Virus record (IMG/VR): IMGVR_UViG_3300046718_000342
Span: 1-30,261 of that record
Source of the DNA: a virus
Strand: one strand, 5' to 3'
Length of the DNA: 30,261 nucleotides
In this document: in pieces, positions 20,211-28,496 of the stretch
How positions within the stretch are numbered: position 1 is the first letter of the stretch
Layout: every line of letters starts with the position of its first letter
Translations under genes and position numbers: made by a program
Notes under the pieces: generated by a model
The model's input: only the letters and a program-made list of their open reading frames with translations
Told to the model about the DNA's origin: nothing
The model's database searches: none

Positions 20211-21533
20211 ATGTTGACCGACCCCGAAATCAAAAAGGCCATCACCAACGGCTACTTCATCGTGACCGATGATGCAGGCAATGAAACCCAGGTTTCACAA
20301 AAGCATGACAGTGACAACCTGGCCCTGGAAATCACCGAGGGAAAGACTGGCTGCTGGCGCTTTCGCTTCACCAGCCCTGTCACTGGCCAGCGCACCCGCA
20401 TGTCGCTGGGCATCTATCCCAAGACTGGCCTGGGCCTGGCGCGTGAAAAATCAATGGCAGCTCATCAGCAGGTTGCTGCTGGGAAAGACCCCATCCTGGA
20501 GCGCAAAAAAGAAAAGGCAGCCGTGCGCGCCAAGCGCACATTCGAGTCCGTCATCATGGAATGGTTTGCAGCCTTCCGCGAAGGCGATACCAACCGCACA
20601 CAAAAAACCAGGGACATGGATGCCACCAAGCGCGACCAGCTCATTGACCTGTTCGGCAAGCAGCTCATTGCCGACATCAGCATTGGGGATGTGCAACAGG
20701 CACTGCTCAAGATTGCCAATGGTGATGGCCACAATGCCAAGGCGCGCCAGCTGCGCGGCATGCTCAGGGAGGTTTTTGAGTATGCTGTCCCCAATAAATA
20801 CTGCAGCGACAACCCGGCCGAGATTAAGTGCTTCAAGCTGCCGCCGCGCAAGCCTGAGCCGCTGCCTGCTATCATTTCATCCAGCCAGGTTGGCGAGCTG
20901 ATGCGGCGCGTCCAGGCTTACGATGGCCGCATGCTGGTGACTGCCGCGCTCGAGGTGCTGGCCCGCACCTTCCAGCGGCCTGCCAATGTGGCAGCCATGG
21001 AGTGGAGTGAAATTGATGGCAACACCTGGAGCATCCCGCGCCACAAAATGAAAATGGCCCGCATGATGAAGCCAGGCACCTTTCACCGAGTGCCGCTGTC
21101 GGCCCAGGTGCTGGCCATCCTGGAGCTGGTCAGGCCGCTCACCGGCAACGGCAAATATGTGTTCACGACTGCCAACAAGCCGATGACACCCAAGACGCTC
21201 AACCGTGCCCTGCAGCAGCTTGGCTATGGTGGTGAGCTGCACTGTGCCCATGGCTTTCGCAGCACTGCCAGCACCCTGTTGAATGGTGAGTACCGCTGGC
21301 CGTCTGACCTGATCGAAATGCAGCTGGCGCATGGCGATGAGGATGTGGTTCGCAAAACCTATAACCGCATGGCTGCTGCTGATGCCATCATGTCAGGCAA
21401 GGAAATCCAGGACGGACTGGACCGCCAATGGGAAATCCGCGTGAAGATGATGGCCCACTGGTCAACCAGGCTGGATGAGCTGCGCGACAAAGACACCACC
21501 AGCAATGTGGTCCAGCTCAGGCAGGTGGCGTGA
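20211..21533 (+). CDS. int: Tyrosine-recombinase integrase
   Basis: This encodes 440 residues. The N-terminal ~110 residues (CWRFRFTSPVTGQRTRMSLG, LGLAREKSMAAHQQVAAGKD) form a P4-type arm-binding domain, ~110-210 the core-binding domain, and ~220-390 the catalytic domain with Arg256 (FQRPANVAAMEW), His347 and Arg350 (AHGFRSTAS), His374 (LAHGDED) and Tyr384 (RKTYNR). All catalytic residues are present, so it should be active. AAAGGA precedes the ATG by ~8 nt. It catalyses integration into and, with an excisionase, excision from the host chromosome. Confidence 0.95.
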   Translation: MLTDPEIKKAITNGYFIVTDDAGNETQVSQKHDSDNLALEITEGKTGCWRFRFTSPVTGQRTRMSLGIYPKTGLGLAREKSMAAHQQVAAGKDPILERKKEKAAVRAKRTFESVIMEWFAAFREGDTNRTQKTRDMDATKRDQLIDLFGKQLIADISIGDVQQALLKIANGDGHNAKARQLRGMLREVFEYAVPNKYCSDNPAEIKCFKLPPRKPEPLPAIISSSQVGELMRRVQAYDGRMLVTAALEVLARTFQRPANVAAMEWSEIDGNTWSIPRHKMKMARMMKPGTFHRVPLSAQVLAILELVRPLTGNGKYVFTTANKPMTPKTLNRALQQLGYGGELHCAHGFRSTASTLLNGEYRWPSDLIEMQLAHGDEDVVRKTYNRMAAADAIMSGKEIQDGLDRQWEIRVKMMAHWSTRLDELRDKDTTSNVVQLRQVA

Positions 21534-21697
21534 TGAAAATATTGTTCGGCCTGTGGGGTTTTCTTGGCTTCTTTGTCTGTGGCTTTGCAACCCTGGCCTA
21601 CTCAACACCGTTGACCGTGGTGCCTTGCATCCTGCTGCTGTGGATCGGCGGCATGGTTATGCTGGCTTCGGCCTACATGGTTGACCGCATGCAGTAA
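21533..21697 (+). CDS. 54-residue two-helix membrane protein
   Basis: This small gene is coupled to the integrase by TGATG at 21531-21535. The 54 residues hold two membrane helices: about 3-24 (ILFGLWGFLGFFVCGFATLA) and 28-48 (VVPCILLLWIGGMVMLASA), ending DRMQ. A terminator follows 22 bp later, closing the integrase operon. It may be a superinfection-exclusion-type or lysogenic membrane protein; that is inference from position. Confidence 0.7.
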   Translation: MKILFGLWGFLGFFVCGFATLAYSTPLTVVPCILLLWIGGMVMLASAYMVDRMQ

Positions 21698-21719
21698 CCC
21701 TAACTGCTGCCCTGAAAGC

Positions 21720-21749
21720 AAAACCCCGGCCTTACCTCCGGGGTTTTTT
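21720..21749 (+). terminator. Rho-independent terminator after integrase operon
   Basis: AAAACCCCGG and CCGGGGTTTTTT form a strong stem over an 8-nt loop with six T. It ends the integrase and membrane-protein transcript. Confidence 0.9.
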
Positions 21750-21752
21750 AAT

Positions 21753-21769
21753 GTAAAATGTTATTTTAC
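21753..21769. repeat. AT-rich dyad, copy 3
   Basis: GTAAAAT-GTT-ATTTTAC is a perfect 7-bp-arm palindrome between the terminator and the next small gene. It resembles the dyads at 12071 and 19926 and would sit in that gene's promoter. Confidence 0.5.
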
Positions 21770-21804
21770 CCCGCAGCAATTGGGAAAGCATGGAGCATAA
21801 ATAA

Positions 21805-21984
21805 ATGCCGCGCTGGGCACACCTTGATGAAGCGATACGCTACATCATGCGCGAATTTGGCTACTCCGAGAAAGAGGCCAAACGGCTTCTCTGGAAGGGC
21901 ATCGAGGAAAAGAAAATCATCACAGCCCTTGAAGGTGAGCCCATCACTCGCCGCAAATCAAAAAAGAAAAAAACAAAAAAATAG
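21805..21984 (+). CDS. 59-residue basic helical protein
   Basis: This short gene sits behind TGGAG at 9 nt. The first ~40 residues (LDEAIRYIMREFGYSEKEAK, RLLWKGIEEKKI) look like a compact helical DNA-binding fold, and the last ~12 are nearly all Lys/Arg (RRKSKKKKTKK). The A-rich codons of this tail form, on the other strand, the T run of the leftward late terminator, so one stretch serves both purposes. Function unknown; it may be a regulator near att. Confidence 0.65.
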   Translation: MPRWAHLDEAIRYIMREFGYSEKEAKRLLWKGIEEKKIITALEGEPITRRKSKKKKTKK

Positions 21985-22003
21985 GCCCCGCCGAAGCGGG
22001 GCC
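21974..22003 (-). terminator. Late-operon terminator with UUCG loop
   Basis: On the minus strand GGCCCCGC-TTCG-GCGGGGCC is followed by TATTTTTTTG. This is a strong rho-independent terminator that ends the leftward tail and lysis operon 88 bp after the endolysin stop. The run of A on the plus strand codes the Lys tail of the convergent small gene. Confidence 0.9.
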
Positions 22004-22006
22004 AAG

Positions 22007-22021
22007 TTGTCACCCATGTAC
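22007..22021. repeat. Direct repeat right of integrase
   Basis: TTGTCACCCATGTAC shares TTGTCACCCA with 20170-20179 and then TG.TAC with a four-base difference. Together the copies flank the integrase region (about 1.84 kb). Candidate integrase-binding or att-related site. The rest of 22004-22091 shows nothing. Confidence 0.35.
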
Positions 22022-22091
22022 GAAATTGCCCGCTCACCAGGCGCGGGCCACCTATCGTCCTGGCCGGAGGTGCGAGGCAGGACAATTCATT

Positions 22092-23051
22092 TCAGACAGC
22101 CAAGGTGGATTGCACACCACCCAGCACACCAGCGATAGCCTCACAGATGGCGTCAAACTGATCTTCATAAACGGCAGCATCGGCCGAGCTGTCAACGAAG
22201 CACACCTCAATCAGGACGGCCGGGCCTGTCGTCTGGTTGAGGAAGAATAAATCGGTGCGCTTTTTAGCACCGCGGTTGATGAAGCCGCAGGCGGCCAAGG
22301 CTGCAGCCACATGGTCAGCCAATGCACTCTGCGTCACATAGAGGCATTCGCTGCCCATCGGGCTGGTGGTTTCCACATAGGCATTGAAATGCACCGACAC
22401 ATCCAGGTCGCGCTGCTGCGCATTATGGAAATCGACAATGCGATTGAGATTTTCATTCTGCGTTTTGCTCACATCGTCATGATAGGTTGTCACCTTGACG
22501 CCTCGATCACGCAGTGCATCGGCCAGGCTCTCGACCACCTTGCGCGCCTCATCCACCTCATCAAGGATGCCGGATGCGCCGCGCACATACTTGCCGTGAC
22601 CGGATGAAATGACGATGCGGTTATAACCAGCTGATGCAACAGCACCGCGCGAGGTGAAGGGAAATTCAACCACCACCTCATCATCGGTGGTGATGCCCAG
22701 GGCCTGCATGGCACCAGGGGAAATGTCTGCCACGCGATTGGTGTCTTGATGCGGCCCCCAATCGGCTGGATAGAGTTTGAGTGAGCGCCCTGTCTTGGGT
22801 GCATGCACCAGGGCCATTTCCTCAAGCAGCATGTAGGCAGGGGTTTCATCATAGTCCCAGCGACAGGCGATGTAATAGGCCTGCGGGTTGAGCCTGCGCG
22901 CCAGGCCGGTGGTGCCTTCCGGCTGGTAGGACAGGAATAGATGCGGAGCCTGGTCAACAGCACTAATGAAAGCCAGGCCTTCATCAGGTGCCACGCCATC
23001 ATCATTGGGCCCGCCGAAATGCGACACCTTGCCTTTGAGGGTGAGCATCAT
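22092..23051 (-). CDS. Endolysin: N-acetylmuramoyl-L-alanine amidase with extra N-terminal domain
   Basis: This encodes 319 residues. Residues ~145-310 are an Amidase_3 zinc enzyme that cuts the bond between MurNAc and L-Ala: His152 (ISSGHGK), Glu165/Glu168 (DEVDEAR), His221 (VSVHFNAY) and Glu282 (VLIEVCFVDS). Residues ~10-130 form a separate beta-rich domain (DGVAPDEGLAFI, LNPQAYYIACRWDY, then KLYPADWGPHQDTNRVADIS and LGITTDDEVVVEF) that resembles a double-psi barrel; its role may be wall binding. No signal peptide is seen. It is the last gene of the leftward operon. Confidence 0.9.
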   Translation of the reverse strand: MMLTLKGKVSHFGGPNDDGVAPDEGLAFISAVDQAPHLFLSYQPEGTTGLARRLNPQAYYIACRWDYDETPAYMLLEEMALVHAPKTGRSLKLYPADWGPHQDTNRVADISPGAMQALGITTDDEVVVEFPFTSRGAVASAGYNRIVISSGHGKYVRGASGILDEVDEARKVVESLADALRDRGVKVTTYHDDVSKTQNENLNRIVDFHNAQQRDLDVSVHFNAYVETTSPMGSECLYVTQSALADHVAAALAACGFINRGAKKRTDLFFLNQTTGPAVLIEVCFVDSSADAAVYEDQFDAICEAIAGVLGGVQSTLAV

Positions 23052-23064
23052 TTGCGGTCCATCC

Positions 23065-23385
23065 TTAGCAGGCTGCTGGCGACCATTTCAGCGCCTGGTC
23101 ACGCGCTCGCTGATAGGCAACAATTGAACTTTGTATTCCAGCTGAGGCCCGTTCCGGTTGACCGTGCGTATCCTTGAGCCAGCTGGTGAACAGGTGCTTG
23201 GCTTGTTCTTTCCACGCCTCATCAACCGCCGCGAGCAGCAACGCGCGAATGTGGACGCGGTCCTCATCGGTGACGCATGTAGGCACTGCCGGTTGTGCCG
23301 AACTCCTTGTGTAGTTTACGCCGACGGTCACCAGCGCCGCGACAACTGCCAGCGCGGCCCACTCGACTGCTTGGTGATTTGTCAT
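23065..23385 (-). CDS. Membrane-anchored lysis-associated protein (spanin-like candidate)
   Basis: This encodes 106 residues. Residues ~7-25 (VEWAALAVVAALVTVGVNY) are an N-terminal membrane anchor; the remainder is helical and ends in Cys. Size, single N-terminal anchor and position just upstream of the endolysin suit an inner-membrane spanin (Rz-like), but no coiled coil is strong and no nested outer spanin was found. It overlaps the upstream gene by ATGA. Confidence 0.65.
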   Translation of the reverse strand: MTNHQAVEWAALAVVAALVTVGVNYTRSSAQPAVPTCVTDEDRVHIRALLLAAVDEAWKEQAKHLFTSWLKDTHGQPERASAGIQSSIVAYQRARDQALKWSPAAC

Positions 23386-23687
23386 TTGCGTTTGCGCTTT
23401 TGCTCCGGCGCGGGTTGTGTGGCCTTGCTCAGAAACTCACCGATGGTCAGTGGTGGCTGCCCTTCCAGCGCGCGCAATCTGTTCTCGTGATCGTAGAGAA
23501 GCGTCGTTTCCGGCGCGGGCTCGGGTGGTGCTGTCTCGGGCGGCACATATGGATCAGGCACACCACCATCATCGAGCCATTTCTGATATTCGATCCAATC
23601 GCGGTTGGCTGGATCGTTAGGAATTGTTGCGCCATCTTCTGTGCGGATGACGGCATCGGTGGCAGTGAGTTGATAGTCTGCCATCAT
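23382..23687 (-). CDS. Small protein after tail fibre (fibre-assembly-like)
   Basis: This encodes 101 residues. The N-terminal part ([20 protein letters not shown], then [17 protein letters not shown]) is the pattern of small phage proteins that accompany tail fibres. A Pro-rich linker, a short helix ([10 protein letters not shown]) and a basic tail follow. Two adjacent ATGs are possible (23687 or 23684). It overlaps the fibre gene. A chaperone or tip role is inferred. Confidence 0.75.
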   Translation of the reverse strand: MMADYQLTATDAVIRTEDGATIPNDPANRDWIEYQKWLDDGGVPDPYVPPETAPPEPAPETTLLYDHENRLRALEGQPPLTIGEFLSKATQPAPEQKRKRK

Positions 23688-25426
23688 AGCCTCGCGTCAT
23701 TGGTGATGCCGGTATTGATCACAAACGTGCCCGTCGCTGTGACGTTGACGACGACAGTAACTGCTTTTGTATCGCCACCAAAACTATTGAAAGTACAATT
23801 GTTGAACGACGAACCAACCAACGTCCTTGTCGGGGTGGCCCGTTTCTCGACCGAAAATGACGTGAGTGCAGCCCCCGACCCTGTTCCAGCAGTGCCGGAA
23901 GCTGCAAGAAACACGGCACATTGTTCCCAATATCGCTTGCAGGTTTGTAATTCCTGATCGTAGGACCGCATGATGAATGGCGAGCGCGCGGCGGATGGTG
24001 CTTCGTTGCCGGGGAGGACGGTGACGCCGGTCAGGCGGAAGACATCAGATGTCGCTGCGACGGCGTTGATCTGGCCGGGGGCGGCGGCATAACTTCCTGC
24101 CAGCCAAGCATTGGCTGACGGCGCAATGTTGCTGCTGCCACAGGCCATTGCAAAGACAAGACTCAATCCAGCCGTGTTGTCGGTGGTCCACGTTCCTGTC
24201 GTGTCGCCGGGGATGGTGATGACGTTGTACTGAGGGATGTCGGCAGTAACCTGCGTATAGGCGAAGGCATAAGTGCGATTATTGGCTCCGTTGCGAACAA
24301 CACCAGTGTAAAGTCCTGTCCGGTGATGATTGGACCAGAACGCAACCGTGATCGGCTGTGCGTTGGCAGTGCCCCACTGCAAACGCGCAACACGGTAGCC
24401 CTCGATTGCGTGTGAAAGGATAGCATAGTCGCTGGCACCGATTGACGCCTGAGCCACGGCAGCACTCATGTAGAGGCCACTAGGGAAACCGGGGGCAAAA
24501 ACCGCTGCAAGACATGCCGCGCTAATGCTCATCGTGCCGCTATAAAACTGTCTCCAACCATCACCAAGATATGACCCCGTTGTCGGGCTTGCGCCTCTCT
24601 CCTGACTAACCTCCATGCCGCCATTGATCTGCAATCCGCTGTAGGCCATCGCATCGAACGGCGCAGCGTAAATATTTTGCTGCGCTTGTATCAGTTGCGG
24701 CGTCGTTAACGTCTGCGGCGCATCGTACCGCACGGCCCCGGCTGCACCGCCAGCAGCGACCGCCGCGCTCACAAACGCGGTTGTCGCAATGCTGGTGTCG
24801 TTATCGCCAGCAGTCGGTGTCGGCGCTTTCGGATCGCCGGTAAAGGTTGGCGATGCAAGCGGCGCGCGCGACGTATCGGATGGATGGACGTGATCCTGCC
24901 GCGCAAACAGCATCGACGTGCCGACCGCCGCCGTGCTGTCCATGAGCGGCGGAACGGTCGCGGGCGCGCCCGCGCCATCGGCTCCCGCCGGACCTGTCGG
25001 CCCGGTCGCGCCAGTCGGACCCGGCACGCCTTGCGGCCCTGTTGGGCCGGTCGGACCCGGCACCGTACTGTCGGCACCGGGATCGCCCTGGTTGCCCTTC
25101 GGTCCTTGCGGCCCGGTTGGCCCGGTTGGTCCCGGCACGCCTTGCGATCCGGTCGGGCCGGTCGGCCCGTTCGGCCCCGCTGGTCCGGTGATGCCGGTTG
25201 AGCCTTTCGGTCCTTGCGGCCCGGTCGGCCCCGGATCACCTTTATCCCCTGGTGGCCCTGGCACACCTTGCGGCCCTGGTGGCCCGCCTGCTGCACCAGG
25301 CGGCCCAGGCGGCCCTTGCTCGCCGGTGATGATGGTTTCCACATCATCGGGTGACAGCACCACAACCGGGGGCAGCGGATCGGTGATGGCAACATCGTAG
25401 GAGGTTGAGACTTCGACCGTGCTCAT
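23684..25426 (-). CDS. Collagen-like tail fibre protein
   Basis: This encodes 580 residues. After a ~34-residue head, residues ~35-153 are Gly-X-Y repeats ([18 protein letters not shown]) that fold as a collagen triple helix, with short breaks near 46-49 and 118-124. A hinge follows with [14 protein letters not shown] and [11 protein letters not shown], a motif common in phage fibres, then a ~350-residue beta-rich receptor-binding region that includes CKRYWEQC. The protein should be a trimer at the tail or baseplate. It starts in an ATGA overlap. Confidence 0.9.
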   Translation of the reverse strand: MSTVEVSTSYDVAITDPLPPVVVLSPDDVETIITGEQGPPGPPGAAGGPPGPQGVPGPPGDKGDPGPTGPQGPKGSTGITGPAGPNGPTGPTGSQGVPGPTGPTGPQGPKGNQGDPGADSTVPGPTGPTGPQGVPGPTGATGPTGPAGADGAGAPATVPPLMDSTAAVGTSMLFARQDHVHPSDTSRAPLASPTFTGDPKAPTPTAGDNDTSIATTAFVSAAVAAGGAAGAVRYDAPQTLTTPQLIQAQQNIYAAPFDAMAYSGLQINGGMEVSQERGASPTTGSYLGDGWRQFYSGTMSISAACLAAVFAPGFPSGLYMSAAVAQASIGASDYAILSHAIEGYRVARLQWGTANAQPITVAFWSNHHRTGLYTGVVRNGANNRTYAFAYTQVTADIPQYNVITIPGDTTGTWTTDNTAGLSLVFAMACGSSNIAPSANAWLAGSYAAAPGQINAVAATSDVFRLTGVTVLPGNEAPSAARSPFIMRSYDQELQTCKRYWEQCAVFLAASGTAGTGSGAALTSFSVEKRATPTRTLVGSSFNNCTFNSFGGDTKAVTVVVNVTATGTFVINTGITNDARL

Positions 25427-25770
25427 CGCGTCGGTCCTGCATTGTTGACCAGCGTACCGCTCCAGATTTTTGTCTTGTCAGGTCCGCGCGTCATAATGTT
25501 GGAATGGTCATAGCTGCCGAGCGGAAGCCGGGCCAACGTGTCCTGCGTAATCTTCACTGTGAATAGGCCGTTGACCGGATCGGTTAAGACCATCTCGCCG
25601 GTATCGGTTCCGAGCCGCAATAACGCCTCCGCATCCTCGGCATGATGACGCAGCATCATTTCCAGCGACGCGCCGGTCATGTCGATGGGCGTACCCGATG
25701 ACGACATGACGTATTGAAACGTGCGGTAGAAGTCCGCGTCGTTTTCGACGGTGATATTGACGGTCGCCAT
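25423..25770 (-). CDS. Small tail/fibre-associated protein
   Basis: This encodes 115 residues. The start ([20 protein letters not shown]), then [20 protein letters not shown] and [16 protein letters not shown], is beta-rich and resembles the N-terminal baseplate-attachment domains of fibre or upper-baseplate proteins. It is coupled by overlap to the collagen-like fibre gene, so it may link that fibre to the baseplate. Confidence 0.75.
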   Translation of the reverse strand: MATVNITVENDADFYRTFQYVMSSSGTPIDMTGASLEMMLRHHAEDAEALLRLGTDTGEMVLTDPVNGLFTVKITQDTLARLPLGSYDHSNIMTRGPDKTKIWSGTLVNNAGPTR

Positions 25771-25772
25771 TG

Positions 25773-26327
25773 TCAGGCAAGCACGTTGGAAATCGCGGCA
25801 AAGGCGGCATCGACTTGCGCGCGCGTGGTGATGGTGCCACCGCCGATGCTAGCGACAGTGTTGCTCTCACAGGTGAAGCAGGCCTGCACGAACGTCGCCA
25901 TTTGCTGCAACACATGCGCGAGCTGTACTTCATTCAATTGGATGAAGGTGCCGTCAGCCAGTTTCCAGTCAGTGATGTGGCCTGGGTTGGCCACTGCATA
26001 ATCATGTGCACTGGCAACCGTGTTGCGTGAGACAGGATCAGTTAGGTACGGCTTGCCGCCGATGGTGCAGCCGCCGCTCGCGCGATTAAAGCGAGCATAG
26101 CCTGCGTAATAGGACAGACTAACAAACTGGCCGTATTGCCCGGCCACCGCTTGCATCGCGGCGTCGGTCTGGTTGTTTGCATTGTCGCGCGGCCAGGGCG
26201 TCGCAACATTGCCCGCACCGGTCCATGCCGCATAATCGGGGTCGGTGTCGGTGGTGATGGTCTGCTTGGCGCTGCCATAGACGCGCGCGTCGTCGGCCAG
26301 CCAATAGTTATCGGATGGATTCGGCAT
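25773..26327 (-). CDS. Tail-associated protein with DUF4376-like C-terminus
   Basis: This encodes 184 residues. ATG 26327 is the first start that does not overlap the upstream gene; the open frame extends further as a shadow. Residues ~115-180 (HITDWKLADGTFIQLNEVQL, AHVLQQMATFVQACF, then TITTRAQVDAAFAAI) resemble DUF4376 found in phage fibre or assembly proteins. The N-terminal part is polar with several YA/YW motifs. GAGAGG lies ~12 nt before the start. Confidence 0.7.
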   Translation of the reverse strand: MPNPSDNYWLADDARVYGSAKQTITTDTDPDYAAWTGAGNVATPWPRDNANNQTDAAMQAVAGQYGQFVSLSYYAGYARFNRASGGCTIGGKPYLTDPVSRNTVASAHDYAVANPGHITDWKLADGTFIQLNEVQLAHVLQQMATFVQACFTCESNTVASIGGGTITTRAQVDAAFAAISNVLA

Positions 26328-26344
26328 TTGGATGGTTTGCCTCT

Positions 26345-27646
26345 CTAGCTGTATTGACCGCCGCTTGTGGTGCCGCCGGCCGCCGTGCCGGGGAGATAAT
26401 TCACGCCTTGGCCGGTGCTGATAACGCCATTGAGAAAAGCGGAAAATTTTTGCCCGGTGACGCTGCCGCCGAGGTTCTGCGCGGTGTAAGAACCGTTGAT
26501 GACCGCGTTCGCGAGGCACTGCCACCACACACCGATATTGCGATTGCCGGTGGTGAATAAATTTGCCTGCCCGGTTTCGACCAACGAATTTTCCGCGCAA
26601 TAGATATGGAGTGGCGTATCCCCCGAGACATAGATGGCATCACTGGCAAAGGCCGGACCACCTTGCGGCCCACTGATTGCGAGGATCGAGCTACCGGCAA
26701 TGAACATATGCGCGGACGCGCAACCGCCGAACGCAATGTTTCTGACCGGCAGATAGCTGCTGATAAGCCGGATGCCTGCGCCAACGTGCGGCGACGCCCC
26801 CGCCGCATCCGATATCATCATCATGCCGTTGAGCGAGTAGCCGTTTGCTGACTGAAAGAGTGCCGCCTCGCCAGCGGTTGCGTGAACCTGCACAGATGCC
26901 GGGGTCGCCAGATTTCCCGTCAGGATAATTTGCCCCGCGCCGTTGGGCGGTTGCACCGCCTGAAACGGCGGATAGCTGCCGTCAGCAATCTGAATTGTTA
27001 TTGCAAAACCGTTCTGGTTCCAGGCATAGGCTGCCGTGAGGCCGCGCTGAATGGTGCGAAACGGCCCATGCGTTCCTGACACTGTTGCGGTGGTGCCGTC
27101 ATAGAGACTGTCATCGCCGGTCGCCGCGTTGATGTAGTAAATTTTCGGCGCGGTCAAAATGCTGCCGGTGACGGCTGCGACGTTGGTCAATTGTAAATTC
27201 GTGCCGTCATCGACCAGCGAGGCAAGACCGTTCGCTGCTAATTCACCGCCCTTCATCTGCGAGCCATCCGGATAGACGATATGGCGCGCACCCAGACTGT
27301 TGATATTGATGACTGATGGGCCGGTGTTTGTAGCAAGGACTTTAACCGTCCATCGCTGACCGGCAGCATAGGCAAGCAGTGGAGGAACAACATTGATGGC
27401 GAGTGCGTTCGCTGTCCCGGCATCGACGGCATAATTCATATGCTGGCTTTGTACGCCGCGCGCCAACTGATGCAGATCGGTGTCGGCAGGAACGATCCCG
27501 GCATCGGCAATCAGGTTGACGATTTCACGCTGCGGATTTTCAATCGATGCCGCTGGAGGAATTGACCCCATCGTGCCGGTCGAGGGATTGCCGTTGATAT
27601 AGCTGCCGTTCGGATCGGACACGCCATAGGGCTGGTTATATTTCAT
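26345..27646 (-). CDS. Beta-helix tail fibre/spike protein
   Basis: This encodes 433 residues. The N-terminal ~70 residues (MKYNQPYGVSDPNGSYINGN, then ASIENPQREIVNLIADAGI) are the baseplate-attachment start typical of phage fibres. The centre (YYINAATGDDSLYDGT, GPFRTIQRGLTAAY) opens a right-handed beta-helix of the pectate-lyase type, with repeated short strands and Asn/Gly turns. No polysaccharide-lyase residues are assigned. AGAGAGG lies before the ATG. It probably recognises or degrades surface sugars. Confidence 0.82.
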   Translation of the reverse strand: MKYNQPYGVSDPNGSYINGNPSTGTMGSIPPAASIENPQREIVNLIADAGIVPADTDLHQLARGVQSQHMNYAVDAGTANALAINVVPPLLAYAAGQRWTVKVLATNTGPSVININSLGARHIVYPDGSQMKGGELAANGLASLVDDGTNLQLTNVAAVTGSILTAPKIYYINAATGDDSLYDGTTATVSGTHGPFRTIQRGLTAAYAWNQNGFAITIQIADGSYPPFQAVQPPNGAGQIILTGNLATPASVQVHATAGEAALFQSANGYSLNGMMMISDAAGASPHVGAGIRLISSYLPVRNIAFGGCASAHMFIAGSSILAISGPQGGPAFASDAIYVSGDTPLHIYCAENSLVETGQANLFTTGNRNIGVWWQCLANAVINGSYTAQNLGGSVTGQKFSAFLNGVISTGQGVNYLPGTAAGGTTSGGQYS

Positions 27647-27719
27647 CGACGCAATTCCTCTCTCTAGGACAGCCGGTGACAGCCGCCCGAGGTTTTCAGA
27701 TCAAACGCAGGTGAGTGAT

Positions 27720-28490
27720 TTACGGAGTGCCAGCCATCGGATCGCCGGGATTGCTCAAGCCGGAATAGTCAAAGATGATTTGCGTGTGCGCTGGCTTCCA
27801 GCGGTTGAGCAGGCATTCCAGATCATCGGCAATGCCGATACGCAGGTGTGGATCAACACCGCACTGACCAGAGGCGCAGCGAAACCAGGTCAGCTTGGCC
27901 TGGTCAACATGCACGGTCCAATAAAAGCGGTTCGTGTCTGGTCCTAAGCCGTAGTAAGGCCATTCGCTCAGCGCACCGTCTGCAACAGGTGCATCACCGC
28001 GCGCGTTCATAATGGGAACGCCCCATTCATTGCGCATGGGATCAGGCGGCAAGTCACCATAGACGCGCGCATCACCGACATGATCCAGGCCGACCACGAA
28101 GGTGCGATACTCAGTGATGGTGATGGTGTAGCCAATCTGTGCTGCGACACCGATAAAGAACTCGCGCGACTGTGCGCCCTGCATAGTCATGCGCATGATC
28201 AGCGCCAGGTGGCGCTCATCAATGGTTTGCGGCGCGGTGTAACAAGGATCGGGGAGCCCGAAATTCCTCTCCCAATCCGGCAGCAGCTCTATGGTCTGGC
28301 GCGGGTCACTCTCGCGCTCGAGCAGGTCGGCGGCGCGGCCATCCACAAACCCCCAAAATTCGCAGAGGCCTCTGCAGACTTGCACCAGCAGGCTGTCGAA
28401 CTGGCGCGGCCATGCCTGACCTTGTGGCAGCAATGCCAGGAAGGCTTGCGTGTAGTCGGAGCCCGACCTGCGCACATGCCGGTCACTCAC
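27720..28490 (-). CDS. Baseplate/tail protein, Mu gp48-like (DUF2313)
   Basis: This encodes 256 residues. DYTQAFLALLPQGQAWPR at the start and RAADLLERESDPRQTIELLP plus DWERNFGLPDPCYT are clear DUF2313 (YmfQ/gp48) signatures, and the C-terminal ECLLNRWKPAHTQIIFDY closes the domain. The Mu homologue is a wedge or tail-fibre-attachment component. The protein is slightly longer than usual, with an insert around 140-200. It follows the baseplate J gene as in Mu. Confidence 0.9.
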   Translation of the reverse strand: MSDRHVRRSGSDYTQAFLALLPQGQAWPRQFDSLLVQVCRGLCEFWGFVDGRAADLLERESDPRQTIELLPDWERNFGLPDPCYTAPQTIDERHLALIMRMTMQGAQSREFFIGVAAQIGYTITITEYRTFVVGLDHVGDARVYGDLPPDPMRNEWGVPIMNARGDAPVADGALSEWPYYGLGPDTNRFYWTVHVDQAKLTWFRCASGQCGVDPHLRIGIADDLECLLNRWKPAHTQIIFDYSGLSNPGDPMAGTP

Positions 28491-28496
28491 TGATGC

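Noticed and set aside
24918-25400. Plus-strand frame rich in Gly-Pro repeats that looks collagen-like
   Set aside because: It is the mirror of the collagen-like repeat on the minus strand; GGN-CCN repeats read as Gly/Pro on both strands. The minus frame has the flanking fibre domains.
23684-25426. Diversity-generating retroelement acting on the fibre
   Set aside because: No reverse transcriptase, template repeat or C-type-lectin end is visible near the fibre genes.
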